Assembly: GCA_964654825.1 (NCBI GenBank)
Contig: CAZZKG010000002.1
Location: 1-64,000 of the forward strand
Length of the DNA: 64,000 nt
Source: CAZZKG01 sp964654825
GTDB lineage: Bacteria > Gemmatimonadota > CAZMKB01
Direction of reading: 5' to 3'
In this document: piece by piece, positions 1 to 8,452 of the stretch
Layout: the number at the start of each line of letters is the position of its first letter
Numbering within the stretch: the stretch's first letter is position 1
The notes under the pieces: model-generated
The model's input: only the letters and a program-made list of their open reading frames with translations
Told to the model about the DNA's origin: nothing
Database searches by the model: none
Translations under genes and position numbers: made by a program

Positions 1-61
1 CCAAACTCAATAGAGAAAACCATCTTTCGTTCAGAGTAGGTTCCTGCGATGTTTTTGCCGA

Positions 62-203
62 CGAAGGGTGTGTGGGTGTGGGACCCGGAAGGCAGAAAAT
101 ACATTGACTGTCTCTCCTCTTAAAGCGCCGTCAACCAGGGACACCGGCATCCGAAGATCATCAAAGCCCTGCGGGATCAGGCAAACAGACTGACCCTCAC
201 GAT
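62..203 (+). pseudogene. Ornithine aminotransferase gene fragment
   Basis: This 142-bp stretch aligns without gaps to bases 2285-2426 of the intact ornithine aminotransferase gene downstream, at about 92% identity by eye. It reads in the same frame through the GVWVWDPEGRKYIDCLSS segment and then meets TAA at 121-123, where the intact gene has TAC (Tyr). After the stop the frame continues through SAVNQGHRHPKI and is lost after about 203. Most of the roughly eleven differences are synonymous or conservative (V/I, R/K). That is expected if the piece comes from a second functional gene copy rather than from a recent copy of the neighbour. No start codon and no remaining catalytic part is present. 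Confidence 0.85.
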
Positions 204-300
204 GAATTTCACCTGTTATGTTCGTGGTTTTTCACGAATATAAGGACATGTTACCGGTCCATCCCACCACTTGTTTCCTTCTGGAAAATCTCCCGAAACA

Positions 301-729
301 TCATCTTTCAGGCAGTTGTGATGCACCTAGCGTGTCGCAGACGACAAGGAAATCATTAGAAGTATCCAGTCTCAACCATCCGTGTACTCCATCTTCATTG
401 TAAATTATATATTGACTTGCCCTAATCTCATATATATCATCCTCAAATCCACATTGCACCATGTTTATCGTTTGACCAAGTTCTGGTGACTTTGGCCAGA
501 TGAATAATTGTGAATAGAGATTGAGAAAAATGTCATAATTTGCATCAGGTGGATTTGGCTGCCATCTGGCAACAACGAGATCTAAATCTTGATCCCAGTC
601 TATATCAGCGAAATCAGCTTCAAATCCATCTGTGGCAATTGTATGGTTAGTCCCCCTGTTGAATGCGAGAGTATCATCTTCGAAATAACCGTACCCATCA
701 TTGATAAACAAACGGTTGTCACCTGTCAT
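301..729 (-). pseudogene. FG-GAP/VCBS-repeat protein remnant
   Basis: The 142-codon open frame encodes an integrin-type VCBS fragment: NRLFINDGYGYF followed by FADIDWDQDLDLVVA, the usual pattern of a display strand plus an acidic calcium loop. It resembles repeats of the intact secreted VCBS protein at 18722-20506 but is not a copy of it. An in-frame TGA directly precedes the first ATG, and no signal peptide or further repeats can be read upstream. I therefore treat it as a piece of a larger decayed gene. A short independent protein is possible but unlikely. Confidence 0.6.
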
Positions 730-1231
730 TCACCCCAACATCTTGCCGCTTAATTCCGCAAGTCGAGGGAGCGGTAATGAGTGCTTGTTGTGAATGTGAC
801 GAATATGTCAACATTCATGAGAAGTCTTCCTATTATATCTGACACTGCCCATATTCATATCATACAAGATCCTCCTTTCCGCTGTCAATGTTTTTGCCAT
901 CGTCTTCATAGTGAGCCTCACTTCAGTGCTCCTGGATTTCTGCTGTTTTTCTGTAATGGAGGACGGTTCCTTATCATTTCCATAGGGGAGGTAAGCTGCT
1001 CTATTCTCTTCGAGCTCATCGAATTTTTTCCATCAAGGTGAATTGGTACAAGTTCTCTCCGGTTTCTTTCTGAGGAATGTTTCTATCCCATCATTCATTG
1101 AATGTCAAGAGGCTTCTTTTTTTACGATGTTGAGAGGCGTGTTCTTTTACGAGGGGTGTGGAAAAAAGAGAGGGGTGAGTGGGGTAATGAACAGACTGGC
1201 GTGATTCACTCAACGTTTTCCCTCCCATTCT
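730..1231. other. Intergenic stretch without recognisable gene
   Basis: About 500 bp between two gene remnants. Short open frames exist but show no recognisable domain, no good ribosome binding site and no coding bias. Nothing else could be supported. It is probably decayed sequence. Confidence 0.5.
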
Positions 1232-1900
1232 CTACCGTTCCCCTTTGATCATGATCTCGAGATCTTTCAACCGATAGCTTTTTCCATCGATGTTGAACAG
1301 ATGCACCCGGTGAAGGATCCGGTCCAGGATAGCTGTCGTTGCCATTTCGTCTTCAGCAAAAATGTGAACCCACTCTCTCACTGATCGGTTACTGGTGAGG
1401 ATGAGACTTCCTTTCAAGTAACGAGCGGAGATGAATTGGAAGAACAGATGAGTTTCTCTCCGGTCCAAACTTTGATAACCCAGTTCATCCACGATGACCA
1501 GAGCATTTTTCATATAGCTGTTTCTCGTGTGTTTCGTCACCGGCATATCCTGTCTTTTGCTCAGTGCCAAAAGGAGTTCTTCCACTGTATAGTAGCTCAC
1601 ATTGTATCCCAGCTCGATCGCTCGTACTCCGAGACCTACCGACAAGTGTGATTTTCCGACTCCTGGCGGACCGAGCAGCAAAACTGTTTCCTTGTTCCGG
1701 ATGAACTCACAGGTGGCGAGAAAATCCACTTCTGCTTTGTCCACCGAAGGTTGAAAAGCAAAATCGAAGTTGTCCAGATGCATCCCCTTTGGAAGACCGC
1801 TCACTTTGAGCGATGTGGCGATCCGGCTCTGTTCCCGGGCTTCGACTTCCATGCTGACGACACGCTCGAAGAAATCATGGAAACAGCTCATTGCTGTCAA
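1232..1900 (-). pseudogene. istB: IS21-family IstB ATPase, 5' damaged
   Basis: The 222 codons encode the AAA+ helper ATPase of IS21-type transposition: Walker A GPPGVGKSHL, Walker B VIVDELGY, the sensor segment LILTSNRS, and the family C-terminus AILDRILHRVHLFNIDGKSY. IstB normally has about 250 residues and the usual N-terminal helix is missing. The frame opens with TTG directly after an in-frame TAA (1910-1912, minus strand). Restoring one A in the short A-run there would join it to a further open stretch reaching an ATG at 1988, so a one-base deletion is plausible. No istA transposase lies upstream, so the element cannot move on its own. Confidence 0.8.
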
Positions 1901-2106
1901 GACGGCACTTTACAGCGCAGACACCCATGCCACCGATACGAATAAAATCATGTTCTTCACGGCATACACGATCTAGCACCCTTATCATCTGACTCACCAG
2001 AGAGGAGTGAGCAGTAAGAGCATGTTTTCACCCGGCCGCACTCGAGATCGGCTCTTTTACGGGCATCCCGGCCTGTCGATACATGGGGCTGAGAGAGAAC
2101 AACCGG

Positions 2107-2135
2107 TTGACTTCCCGCCAGGACACATGTATACT
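2107..2135 (+). promoter_or_regulatory. Sigma-70 type promoter for the aminotransferase gene
   Basis: TTGACT (2107-2112), 17-bp spacer, TATACT (2130-2135). Each hexamer matches the consensus at five of six positions. Predicted transcription start is near 2142, giving a leader of about 23 nt with a GGAG before the ATG at 2165. Confidence 0.75.
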
Positions 2136-2164
2136 CTGCTTGACGTTCCCGGAGACTGATTCCA

Positions 2165-3400
2165 ATGAAAACAATACTCGCAGGAGGTTCGAGATTGGTC
2201 CGTCACAGTTCAAAGTACTACATGAAACTCGAAAAAGACTACGGCGCCCACAATTACCACCCGATACCTGTTGTCATCAGCAGGGCGAAGGGTGTGTGGG
2301 TGTGGGACCCGGAAGGCAGAAAATACATTGACTGCCTCTCCTCCTACAGCGCCGTCAACCAGGGACACCGGCATCCGAAGATCGTCAGAGCCCTGAGAGA
2401 CCAGGCGAACAGGGTGACCCTCACAAGCCGGGCGTTCTACAATGACATGCTGGGTCCGTTTCTCGAGAAGCTGACGAAAGTAGCCGGGATGGGGATGGCC
2501 CTGCCGATGAATACCGGCGCCGAAGCGGTCGAAACCGCTATCAAAATAGCACGGAAGTGGGGGTACGAAAGGAAAGGTGTCGCCAGAAACAAGGCCGAGA
2601 TCATAGTCTGCAGGGATAACTTCCATGGCAGGACCACCACGATCGTCGGGTTCTCGACGGATCCTCTGGCGAGGGACGGTTTCGGGCCTTTTCCCCCGGG
2701 TTTCAGGGTGATCCCTTTCGACGACGTCCGGGCGCTCGAGCGGGCTATCACAGGAAACACAGTGGGCTTCCTCGTCGAACCCATACAGGCGGAGGCTGGT
2801 GTGAAGATCCCGGTTAAAGGTTACCTCAAAGCGGCCCGCGCTGTCTGTAAGAAACACAATGTGCTCTTCATGCTCGATGAGATACAGACCGGCTGCTGCA
2901 GGACGGGCAAGATGTTTGCCTGGGAGCGAGAGAACGCCAAACCCGACATCATGATGCTCGGGAAGGCACTGGGCGGCGGCATGTTCCCTGTTTCAGCTGC
3001 CCTCTCTTCGAGGAAGATCATGTCGGTGATAAAACCCGGTGAGCACGGCAGCACATTCGGCGGCAATCCCCTGGCCTGCGCCGTCGGTATTGCATCCCTC
3101 GATGTCCTTATTGATGAGAAGATGGACAGGCGTGCAGAAGTTCTGGGCAGGCGGTTCCGTGACGGTCTCCGTTTAATCAGATCAGACAGGATCAGGGAGA
3201 TTCGCGGAGCGGGACTGCTGAATGCAGTCGAGATCAAGAAGTCCGCCGGGACAGCCAGAAAATACACCGAGCGCCTGATGAAACTCGGCATACTGGCCAA
3301 GGACACTCATGGACAGACTATCCGCTTCGCTCCTCCCCTCGTCATCAAGGAGAGGGAGATCGACTGGATGCTGGGATTGATTAGGAAGGTGTTGGAGTAG
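2165..3400 (+). CDS. rocD: Ornithine--oxo-acid aminotransferase
   Basis: PLP-dependent class III aminotransferase of 411 residues, the normal length for ornithine delta-aminotransferase, which converts ornithine and 2-oxoglutarate to glutamate semialdehyde and glutamate. Family signatures are YGAHNYHPIPVVIS near residue 26, SAVNQGHRHPKI near 62, the cofactor region DNFHGRT near 151, LDEIQTG with Asp238, and the Schiff-base Lys267 in LGKALGGG. The usual LGRTGK after DEIQTG reads CCRTGK, a local variation. A strong promoter and GGAG support the ATG at 2165. It stands alone and ends six bases from a convergent gene. A fragment of a second copy lies at 62-203. Acetylornithine aminotransferase is a less likely reading given the ornithine-type N-terminal motifs. 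Confidence 0.93.
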   Translation: MKTILAGGSRLVRHSSKYYMKLEKDYGAHNYHPIPVVISRAKGVWVWDPEGRKYIDCLSSYSAVNQGHRHPKIVRALRDQANRVTLTSRAFYNDMLGPFLEKLTKVAGMGMALPMNTGAEAVETAIKIARKWGYERKGVARNKAEIIVCRDNFHGRTTTIVGFSTDPLARDGFGPFPPGFRVIPFDDVRALERAITGNTVGFLVEPIQAEAGVKIPVKGYLKAARAVCKKHNVLFMLDEIQTGCCRTGKMFAWERENAKPDIMMLGKALGGGMFPVSAALSSRKIMSVIKPGEHGSTFGGNPLACAVGIASLDVLIDEKMDRRAEVLGRRFRDGLRLIRSDRIREIRGAGLLNAVEIKKSAGTARKYTERLMKLGILAKDTHGQTIRFAPPLVIKEREIDWMLGLIRKVLE

Positions 3401-3405
3401 GGGGA

Positions 3406-4248
3406 TCATTTTCGGGTGGGAAACGACACGGGTTCGAGACCAAGAAAGTGAGCGCAGAAGTTGAACATGACGTAGCATTCCAGAGCGAATGGGAGAAAAC
3501 CGGGAAATCCCACAAGCGGCATCTCGAAAATCTTTATGCTCGACCAGAAGGGAATGTGATAGACCCACTTAGTTAGCGCCCAGAAGTTCCAGAACTCCCA
3601 GAGAAACCCGCATACCACACCTGAAAGAAGAAATGAAGTGATGACCGACCAGTCCCCTCGCTCGAGCTGGGAGAGGAGTGAAGGAGCACCCAGTCTCCTG
3701 TTCACTGTGTCGAGAAGTGGTACGACACCGATCCAAACCAGTGCGAAGAGGTAACTGGAGATTGCCTTCGGGACGAGGAGCGGTATAATCATGAATGCCG
3801 CTCCGGTGATACCGATCATCAGTATGCCATTGTTCGAAAAAGAGATCTTCCGCCGTCCGGTTCCCTCCGGGAAGAAGATCGCCTGGATGAGATGAGCTGT
3901 TTCGTAGATACCGGGAGTGATAGTCGCAAAAGCGAGGATATAGCCGAGAAATCTCACTGTGTATGATTCGGACATATTGACGTATTCCCAGTTGAGCAGG
4001 CGAAGATTGTAGAGCTCGAAGATCATCCAGCACCCGATCGATATCGGGAGCATGAAGAGGAAAGATCTCGAGTACGACGTAATCAGGGAAGCGCCTCTCA
4101 TCTTCAGAACCAGGCTGTCAGTGAAGAGAATGTAACCCCACCAGATGATAGGTGTGAAAAACGTGGGAATGGGGGCGACGTCCTTGAATAAAAGGATCTC
4201 CGTCACAAATATTATTGCCAGCCCGATAATACCGTACGTTTTGATCAT
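3406..4248 (-). CDS. Polytopic membrane protein of unknown function
   Basis: A 280-residue, strongly hydrophobic protein with about eight to ten predicted membrane spans, the first beginning at residue 5. Tryptophan- and phenylalanine-rich motifs such as WEFWNFWAL near residue 225 sit at helix ends. I recognise no catalytic motif or known transporter signature and assign no function. The ATG at 4248 has GGAGGAG nine to ten bases upstream. It is convergent with the aminotransferase gene and divergent from the aldolase gene, so it probably forms a single-gene unit. Confidence 0.8.
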   Translation of the reverse strand: MIKTYGIIGLAIIFVTEILLFKDVAPIPTFFTPIIWWGYILFTDSLVLKMRGASLITSYSRSFLFMLPISIGCWMIFELYNLRLLNWEYVNMSESYTVRFLGYILAFATITPGIYETAHLIQAIFFPEGTGRRKISFSNNGILMIGITGAAFMIIPLLVPKAISSYLFALVWIGVVPLLDTVNRRLGAPSLLSQLERGDWSVITSFLLSGVVCGFLWEFWNFWALTKWVYHIPFWSSIKIFEMPLVGFPGFLPFALECYVMFNFCAHFLGLEPVSFPTRK

Positions 4249-4338
4249 GCCGATTGACTCCTCCTCTGTGGCTGAGTAAATTAACGTTCCCGGCGGCTTT
4301 TTGCCACCATTTTGTTCGAGTCATGCGGGGATGGTGAG

Positions 4339-4986
4339 ATGACAGACGAGACGATTCGTTTGAGAGAAGAAATTGTCGAATTCAGCAGACTCCTCTATGA
4401 GAGGAAGTATGTCACTTCCAAAAACGGTAATGTGAGTGCACTAACCGACCGGGGGACCATCCTCGTTACGCCGTCCGCATCCTGCCTCGGTCTGCTCGAC
4501 CCTGCAGACATCGTCGAAGTGGATTCAAACGGGGTCGCGCCGGATGGAAAACAAAGCCCTTCTCTCGAGCTACCGCTTCACATAGCCGCTTACTCCGGGC
4601 GCAATGGTGTGAGATCGGTCTTCCACGCTCACCCGACCTACACGACGGCATTCTCTCTCGTCGGCAGGATCCCCTCCGAGGACATACTCCCGGAGTTCGT
4701 GGTCTCCCTGGGGAAGATTACGTTCATCCCTTACGCCACTCCCGGCTCGTCCGACCTCGCCTCTATGGTCGCTGCTGCTATTGAGCGGGCGAACGCGCTC
4801 GTACTGGCAAACCACGGCGCCATTACCGTGGGAAGCACGATTAGCGAAGCGTACATGCGGATGGAAGATCTCGAAAATACAGCAAAAGTCCAGGCTATAG
4901 CTGAAAAACTCGGGTGTGTCGTCCACATCAGGGAGGAAGAACTCGTCCTTCTCAGGAGATTCGGGCAGCGGGCCGAGGGGAAGTAA
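4339..4986 (+). CDS. Class II aldolase/adducin family protein (fuculose-phosphate aldolase-like)
   Basis: A 215-residue protein of the zinc-dependent class II aldolase family (L-fuculose-1-phosphate aldolase, L-ribulose-5-phosphate 4-epimerase, methylthioribulose-phosphate dehydratase). The catalytic Glu77 lies in SLELPLH, and the metal ligands are His96 and His98 in HAHPT and His159 in ANHGA. The phosphate-binding SKNGNVSA loop is near residue 27, where family members usually have S-x-GN. The family is certain but the substrate is not: no sugar-kinase or isomerase gene is nearby. I chose the ATG at 4339 because GGTGAG directly precedes it; a TTG at 4312 in frame is less likely. Confidence 0.88.
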   Translation: MTDETIRLREEIVEFSRLLYERKYVTSKNGNVSALTDRGTILVTPSASCLGLLDPADIVEVDSNGVAPDGKQSPSLELPLHIAAYSGRNGVRSVFHAHPTYTTAFSLVGRIPSEDILPEFVVSLGKITFIPYATPGSSDLASMVAAAIERANALVLANHGAITVGSTISEAYMRMEDLENTAKVQAIAEKLGCVVHIREEELVLLRRFGQRAEGK

Positions 4987-5002
4987 ATACAGACCCCCCC
5001 AC

Positions 5003-5263
5003 TTATACCTTCTCCATCTCCTGGACGTGTTTCATCAGCTGACTTTTATACCTCGCGGCAGTCCTCTTGTGCAGAATTCCCTGACCGGAATACTTGTCGA
5101 GGAGCGAAACAGCAGTATTCAGGCTGTTTTTCGCTTCCTCTACGGTGGCTGATTTTCGAACCTTTTTGATGGCATTTTTGAGTCTGGTCCGCTTCTGGTA
5201 ATTCTGGAGACGTGATTCACGGCTCGTCTTCATTCGTTTCCTGGCGGATTTAATGTTTGGCAC
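5003..5263 (-). CDS. rpsT: 30S ribosomal protein S20
   Basis: An 86-residue basic protein with the S20 pattern: PNIKSARKRMKTSRESR at the N-terminus, a lysine/arginine-rich helix, and a C-terminal GILHKRTAARYKSQL. S20 binds 16S rRNA early in 30S assembly. The GTG at 5263 is the correct start because AAGGAGG lies eight bases upstream and translation then begins exactly at the family N-terminus. A longer reading to 5341 would run into the promoter. It is monocistronic here and divergent from the zinc-finger protein gene. Confidence 0.95.
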   Translation of the reverse strand: MPNIKSARKRMKTSRESRLQNYQKRTRLKNAIKKVRKSATVEEAKNSLNTAVSLLDKYSGQGILHKRTAARYKSQLMKHVQEMEKV

Positions 5264-5312
5264 TTTATTTGCCTCCTTAATTCGTAAGAGAAATTTCGAA
5301 AAATATCTAATA

Positions 5313-5341
5313 ATTCTAATGATTTTCAGAGCATTTGTCAA
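5313..5341 (-). promoter_or_regulatory. rpsT promoter
   Basis: On the minus strand TTGACA (5341-5336), 17-bp spacer, TAGAAT (5318-5313). The expected transcription start is near 5306, leaving a leader of about 43 nt before the GTG at 5263. Confidence 0.75.
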
Positions 5342-5361
5342 TCCGGAGGTTTTTTACTCGG

Positions 5362-6195
5362 ATGCAGAACGACAATCGGGATATCGTCAAGAACTGTCCT
5401 TCCGAGAGGGAGCTCGAGGAGCTCATCATCGGGGACGCGGGTGAGGGCAGAAAAGCGGAGCTCCTCACACACCTCGCGCACTGTTTCACCTGTAATGAGG
5501 TTTTTCAGAATTTTTCTACCTTCTACCGGGGAGCACGGGGCAAGCCCTTGAAAACCGGGGCACTTCCGGGGATGCCGGCCCCTCTGCCGGAACCCCACTC
5601 CGAAAAAATCATCCATCTCTCTCCTGTCCCCCCGGAACAATCCTCCGAGGAGGAACAGAGTAAAGCTTTCCTGACCCTCTCGTGCCTTGCGTCGTCTGAT
5701 GCAGGCGTCAAAGGCGCATTTCTTTTTTCCAGAGAATCGGGTGAAATTTACATTACTCTGAAATCTCTGAACGGATACCGGCTGAGCCATGTCCCGTTGA
5801 GAGTGGGGAATATCAAAAAGGTGTATCTCACCGATTCTCGGGGGGTGGCGTTGATCGGCAGGCAGGAGCCGTCTCTGTTCATGCATGCTAGCCTGAGTGT
5901 GTATCTTCCTCTTCTCGAAATCACCACCAATGTCGGTACTGATTTCGTGGAGGAAGAACAATTCAACATAGAGCCAACTGCCGGATTTCCTGTCATGAAT
6001 GTCCAGGTCTATGTCGATGAGGATTATTCTCTGTGTATAGAACTCACGTTCAGTGATGAAGGGATTTCATATCCCTTCACGGCTGTTCTGGTCGGGAGAG
6101 GGGAGTCGAAAATGGTCCGCATTATCGAAGGTTTCGCAGTTGACAAAAAACCTCACCTGGGGCTTCCAATCCAGATTCTCGTGTTCCCTGTCTGA
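5362..6195 (+). CDS. Zinc-finger (anti-sigma-like) N-terminal domain protein, orphan
   Basis: The N-terminal 60 residues resemble the zf-HC2 anti-sigma zinc binding domain: CPSERELEELIIGD followed by HLAHCFTC, the H-x3-C-x2-C arrangement. The remaining 200 residues are a soluble, mostly beta-predicted region that I do not recognise. Unlike the anti-sigma protein at 21278-21964 there is no membrane segment and no adjacent sigma factor. It could be a cytoplasmic regulator or a scaffold that uses the zinc finger for another partner. The ATG at 5362 is chosen; GGAGG lies about 13 bases upstream, which is long. It converges on the alcohol dehydrogenase gene. Confidence 0.75.
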   Translation: MQNDNRDIVKNCPSERELEELIIGDAGEGRKAELLTHLAHCFTCNEVFQNFSTFYRGARGKPLKTGALPGMPAPLPEPHSEKIIHLSPVPPEQSSEEEQSKAFLTLSCLASSDAGVKGAFLFSRESGEIYITLKSLNGYRLSHVPLRVGNIKKVYLTDSRGVALIGRQEPSLFMHASLSVYLPLLEITTNVGTDFVEEEQFNIEPTAGFPVMNVQVYVDEDYSLCIELTFSDEGISYPFTAVLVGRGESKMVRIIEGFAVDKKPHLGLPIQILVFPV

Positions 6196-6216
6196 ATGAA
6201 TTCCTCGGCCCTTCAT

Positions 6217-7248
6217 TTATCGGGGCAGGATGACCGCCCTGATGTCGTCACACGGTCGCTCGAGACCATCGAGGATGTCGTTGATCGCTTCTGCTTCGAG
6301 TGGCACTGTTTTCGTGATGATCTCATCCAGAACGAGGTCCCCGTTTCGGACCAGTTCGGTCAGTAACGGGATCTCCGCAGACAGGTGGTCTGAAACACCG
6401 ATGATTTCGGCCTCCCTGCCCAGCAGTTCCCGATATGGATCGATCGTGAAAGCTCTCTCGGAGAGGCCCGCTACCGCGACACGGCCTCCAACGGCCAGTG
6501 AACCCAGTGCTTGTTTTATGGTGAATTGTGAACCGATTAATTCAAGTGCAACGTCCACGCCTCTCTGTTCAGTCGACCGCATTATCTCTTTAACCGGGTC
6601 GATCCTGCCGGCATCGATCGGTACAGAGCCAAACCGGACGGCAACTTCCAGTTTCAGTGGATTGATGTCCACAGCGAACACCTGACGCGCACCCAGAAAT
6701 CGAGCCAGTTGTATCGCTGACATCCCCAGGCCTCCCACACCCCAGATGGCTGCCGTCTCACCCGGCTTGAACCTGGCTTTACCAAGAGCGTGCAGTGAAG
6801 TTGCCGACGAGCACATCAACACAGCTCCCTGATCGAACGGGATCTCAGGAGGAAGCGGGAAGACACTCCTCTCCGGAACTCTTATATACTCGGCATATCC
6901 ACCGTCTCGATCCTTTCCGAGCATCTGCCCCGTGGTGCAGAACTGTTCGATCCCCCGCTTGCAGAATTCACAGGTTCCGCAGGTGATAAGATAGTGCAGA
7001 CATACTCGGTCACCGGATGTGAATGTAGTTACTTCGTCCCCCACCTCCTCGATGGTCCCGGCAATCTCGTGTCCCAGGGTGACTGGCAGGGGACCGGCAG
7101 GGAGATTCCCGGCCCGGTAGTGCAAATCCGAATGACATATCCCGGCAGCTTCGATCCTTACCAGCAGATTCCTCCCGTTGATATCGGGCAGCGGAATCTC
7201 CTGGAGTTCGAGAGGCCGGTCTGTTTCGATCAATCTCACCGCTTTCAT
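6217..7248 (-). CDS. Zinc-dependent alcohol dehydrogenase family protein
   Basis: A 343-residue medium-chain dehydrogenase/reductase. The catalytic zinc ligand is in GICHSD and the conserved LGHEIAG follows. The structural zinc site is C-x2-C-x2-C-x7-C in the CGTCEFCKRG region. The Rossmann motif is WGVGGLGMSAIQLA, with VDI at the end of beta 2, typical of NAD preference. It oxidises or reduces an unidentified alcohol/aldehyde pair. The minus-strand promoter ends only a few bases before the ATG at 7248, which rules out the longer TTG start at 7272 and suggests a leaderless or nearly leaderless transcript. It has no operon partner. Confidence 0.88.
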   Translation of the reverse strand: MKAVRLIETDRPLELQEIPLPDINGRNLLVRIEAAGICHSDLHYRAGNLPAGPLPVTLGHEIAGTIEEVGDEVTTFTSGDRVCLHYLITCGTCEFCKRGIEQFCTTGQMLGKDRDGGYAEYIRVPERSVFPLPPEIPFDQGAVLMCSSATSLHALGKARFKPGETAAIWGVGGLGMSAIQLARFLGARQVFAVDINPLKLEVAVRFGSVPIDAGRIDPVKEIMRSTEQRGVDVALELIGSQFTIKQALGSLAVGGRVAVAGLSERAFTIDPYRELLGREAEIIGVSDHLSAEIPLLTELVRNGDLVLDEIITKTVPLEAEAINDILDGLERPCDDIRAVILPR

Positions 7249-7257
7249 CACAGCTTG

Positions 7258-7286
7258 ATGATACCACGACAACCTGATTCTGTCAA
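7258..7286 (-). promoter_or_regulatory. Alcohol dehydrogenase promoter
   Basis: Minus strand: TTGACA (7286-7281), 17-bp spacer, TATCAT (7263-7258). The transcription start predicted six to nine bases downstream falls at about 7249-7252, at the GTG ATG that opens the gene. Confidence 0.7.
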
Positions 7287-7505
7287 CATATCGCGTCAGC
7301 AGGCTGGCTACCTTAAAGAAAGAGGTCCATCTTGTTTTACTGTCCTCAGAAAGCTCCTCGGCCGAGGGTGCTTGTGGGTGAGGAGGGAGTGATTATATTT
7401 ATTCACCGGGACTTCACCACGGAAACGCGACTGAATAGAGCAGCAGTTCCCGGGTATCTCAAATGAAGGGAATCAAATCTTTCTTTCGAATAAGGAGAAT
7501 GAACC

Positions 7506-7835
7506 ATGCTGGTAGTGACAACTCCCACCATAGAAGGAAAAAAGATAGGCACTTATCTGGGTCTTGTCAGCGGAGAGGCTATCCTCGGAGCGAACATTTT
7601 CAAGGACTTTTTCGCCGGGATACGCGACATTGTAGGCGGGAGATCCGCAGCGTACGAAAAGGAGTTGAGGAAAGCCAAGTCGGTGGCAATCAATGAGATG
7701 GTTGAAGAAGCCAGAGCCCAGGGTGCCAATGCCGTCGTTGCCGTGGATCTCGATTACGAGACGATCGGAGTGGGGGCGAGCGGGAACATGCTAATGGTGA
7801 GCGCGAGTGGAACCGCCGTCATGTTCGAAGAATAA
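7506..7835 (+). CDS. YbjQ/UPF0145 family protein
   Basis: A 109-residue protein of the YbjQ (UPF0145, putative heavy-metal-binding) family. It shows the pattern LVVTTPTIEGKKI, LGLVSGEAILGANIFKDFFA, the helix with EEARAQGANAVVAVDLDYE, and the C-terminal MLMVSASGTAV. Members form pentameric small beta/alpha proteins of unclear function. AAGGAGA lies six to seven bases before the ATG. It appears to be a single gene. Confidence 0.9.
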   Translation: MLVVTTPTIEGKKIGTYLGLVSGEAILGANIFKDFFAGIRDIVGGRSAAYEKELRKAKSVAINEMVEEARAQGANAVVAVDLDYETIGVGASGNMLMVSASGTAVMFEE

Positions 7836-7861
7836 AAAAACTTCAAAAACACCCTCATCGG

Positions 7862-7890
7862 TTGACTCGGGGGTGGATTTCTGCTAAAAT
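7862..7890 (+). promoter_or_regulatory. Promoter of the exported protein/protease pair
   Basis: TTGACT (7862-7867), 17-bp spacer, TAAAAT (7885-7890). Predicted start near 7897, then AAGGAGG at 7911-7917 and the ATG at 7921. Confidence 0.75.
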
Positions 7891-7920
7891 ATTAAAGAGA
7901 GGTTTATCCAAGGAGGTAAA

Positions 7921-8421
7921 ATGGCAGTTCCCAAGCATGTTTTTTTCACAGCAGCTCTTCTGATACTCGGCACACTCGTGCTTTCGGGGACTTCCCGGGG
8001 TATCATGAGAAAGGTTGAGATTCCCGAGATGGTACAACGGGCTGGGACCATCGTCCACGGTACGGTTTTGTCCAACGAATGTAAAATGGCCGATGATGGT
8101 ACCATCTATACCTATACTACGATCACAGTAGTCGAGGAACTCACCGGTTCATCCTCCCAAGGGACGATCACTATAAGGAACATGGGGGGGGAGATCGACG
8201 CAAAGGGATTGAGAGTGTCCGATGTCCCCACCTTCGAACCGGGTGAGGAGGTGTTCCTGTTCATCGAGCCCGAGCCTCGAGTTGAAGAGACTGAACTCGT
8301 CGGCTGGGAACAGGGCAAATTCACCGCCAGAGACGGTATCATCGAGAGGACCGGACAATCGGTCGAAGATTTCAGGGCTGAGATCAGGACACTGCTCACA
8401 CGCATGAATTCGGAAAAATAG
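7921..8421 (+). CDS. Exported protein of unknown function
   Basis: A 166-residue protein with a signal peptide (VFFTAALLILGTLVLSGTSRG) and a mature beta-rich domain. That domain includes GTIVHGTVLSNECKMADDGTIYTY and the PGEEVFLFIEP segment, a pattern often seen in small exported proteins encoded beside matrixin-type proteases. I recognise no catalytic residues. The strong AAGGAGG and promoter fix the start. The protease gene follows after 31 bases, so the two are probably co-transcribed and may act together outside the cytoplasmic membrane. Confidence 0.8.
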   Translation: MAVPKHVFFTAALLILGTLVLSGTSRGIMRKVEIPEMVQRAGTIVHGTVLSNECKMADDGTIYTYTTITVVEELTGSSSQGTITIRNMGGEIDAKGLRVSDVPTFEPGEEVFLFIEPEPRVEETELVGWEQGKFTARDGIIERTGQSVEDFRAEIRTLLTRMNSEK

Positions 8422-8452
8422 CAGAACACCGAGACAATGGAGAGTGACTACA

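Noticed and set aside
781..1041. 86-codon open frame between two gene remnants
   Set aside because: No ribosome binding site, no domain and atypical composition; probably chance.
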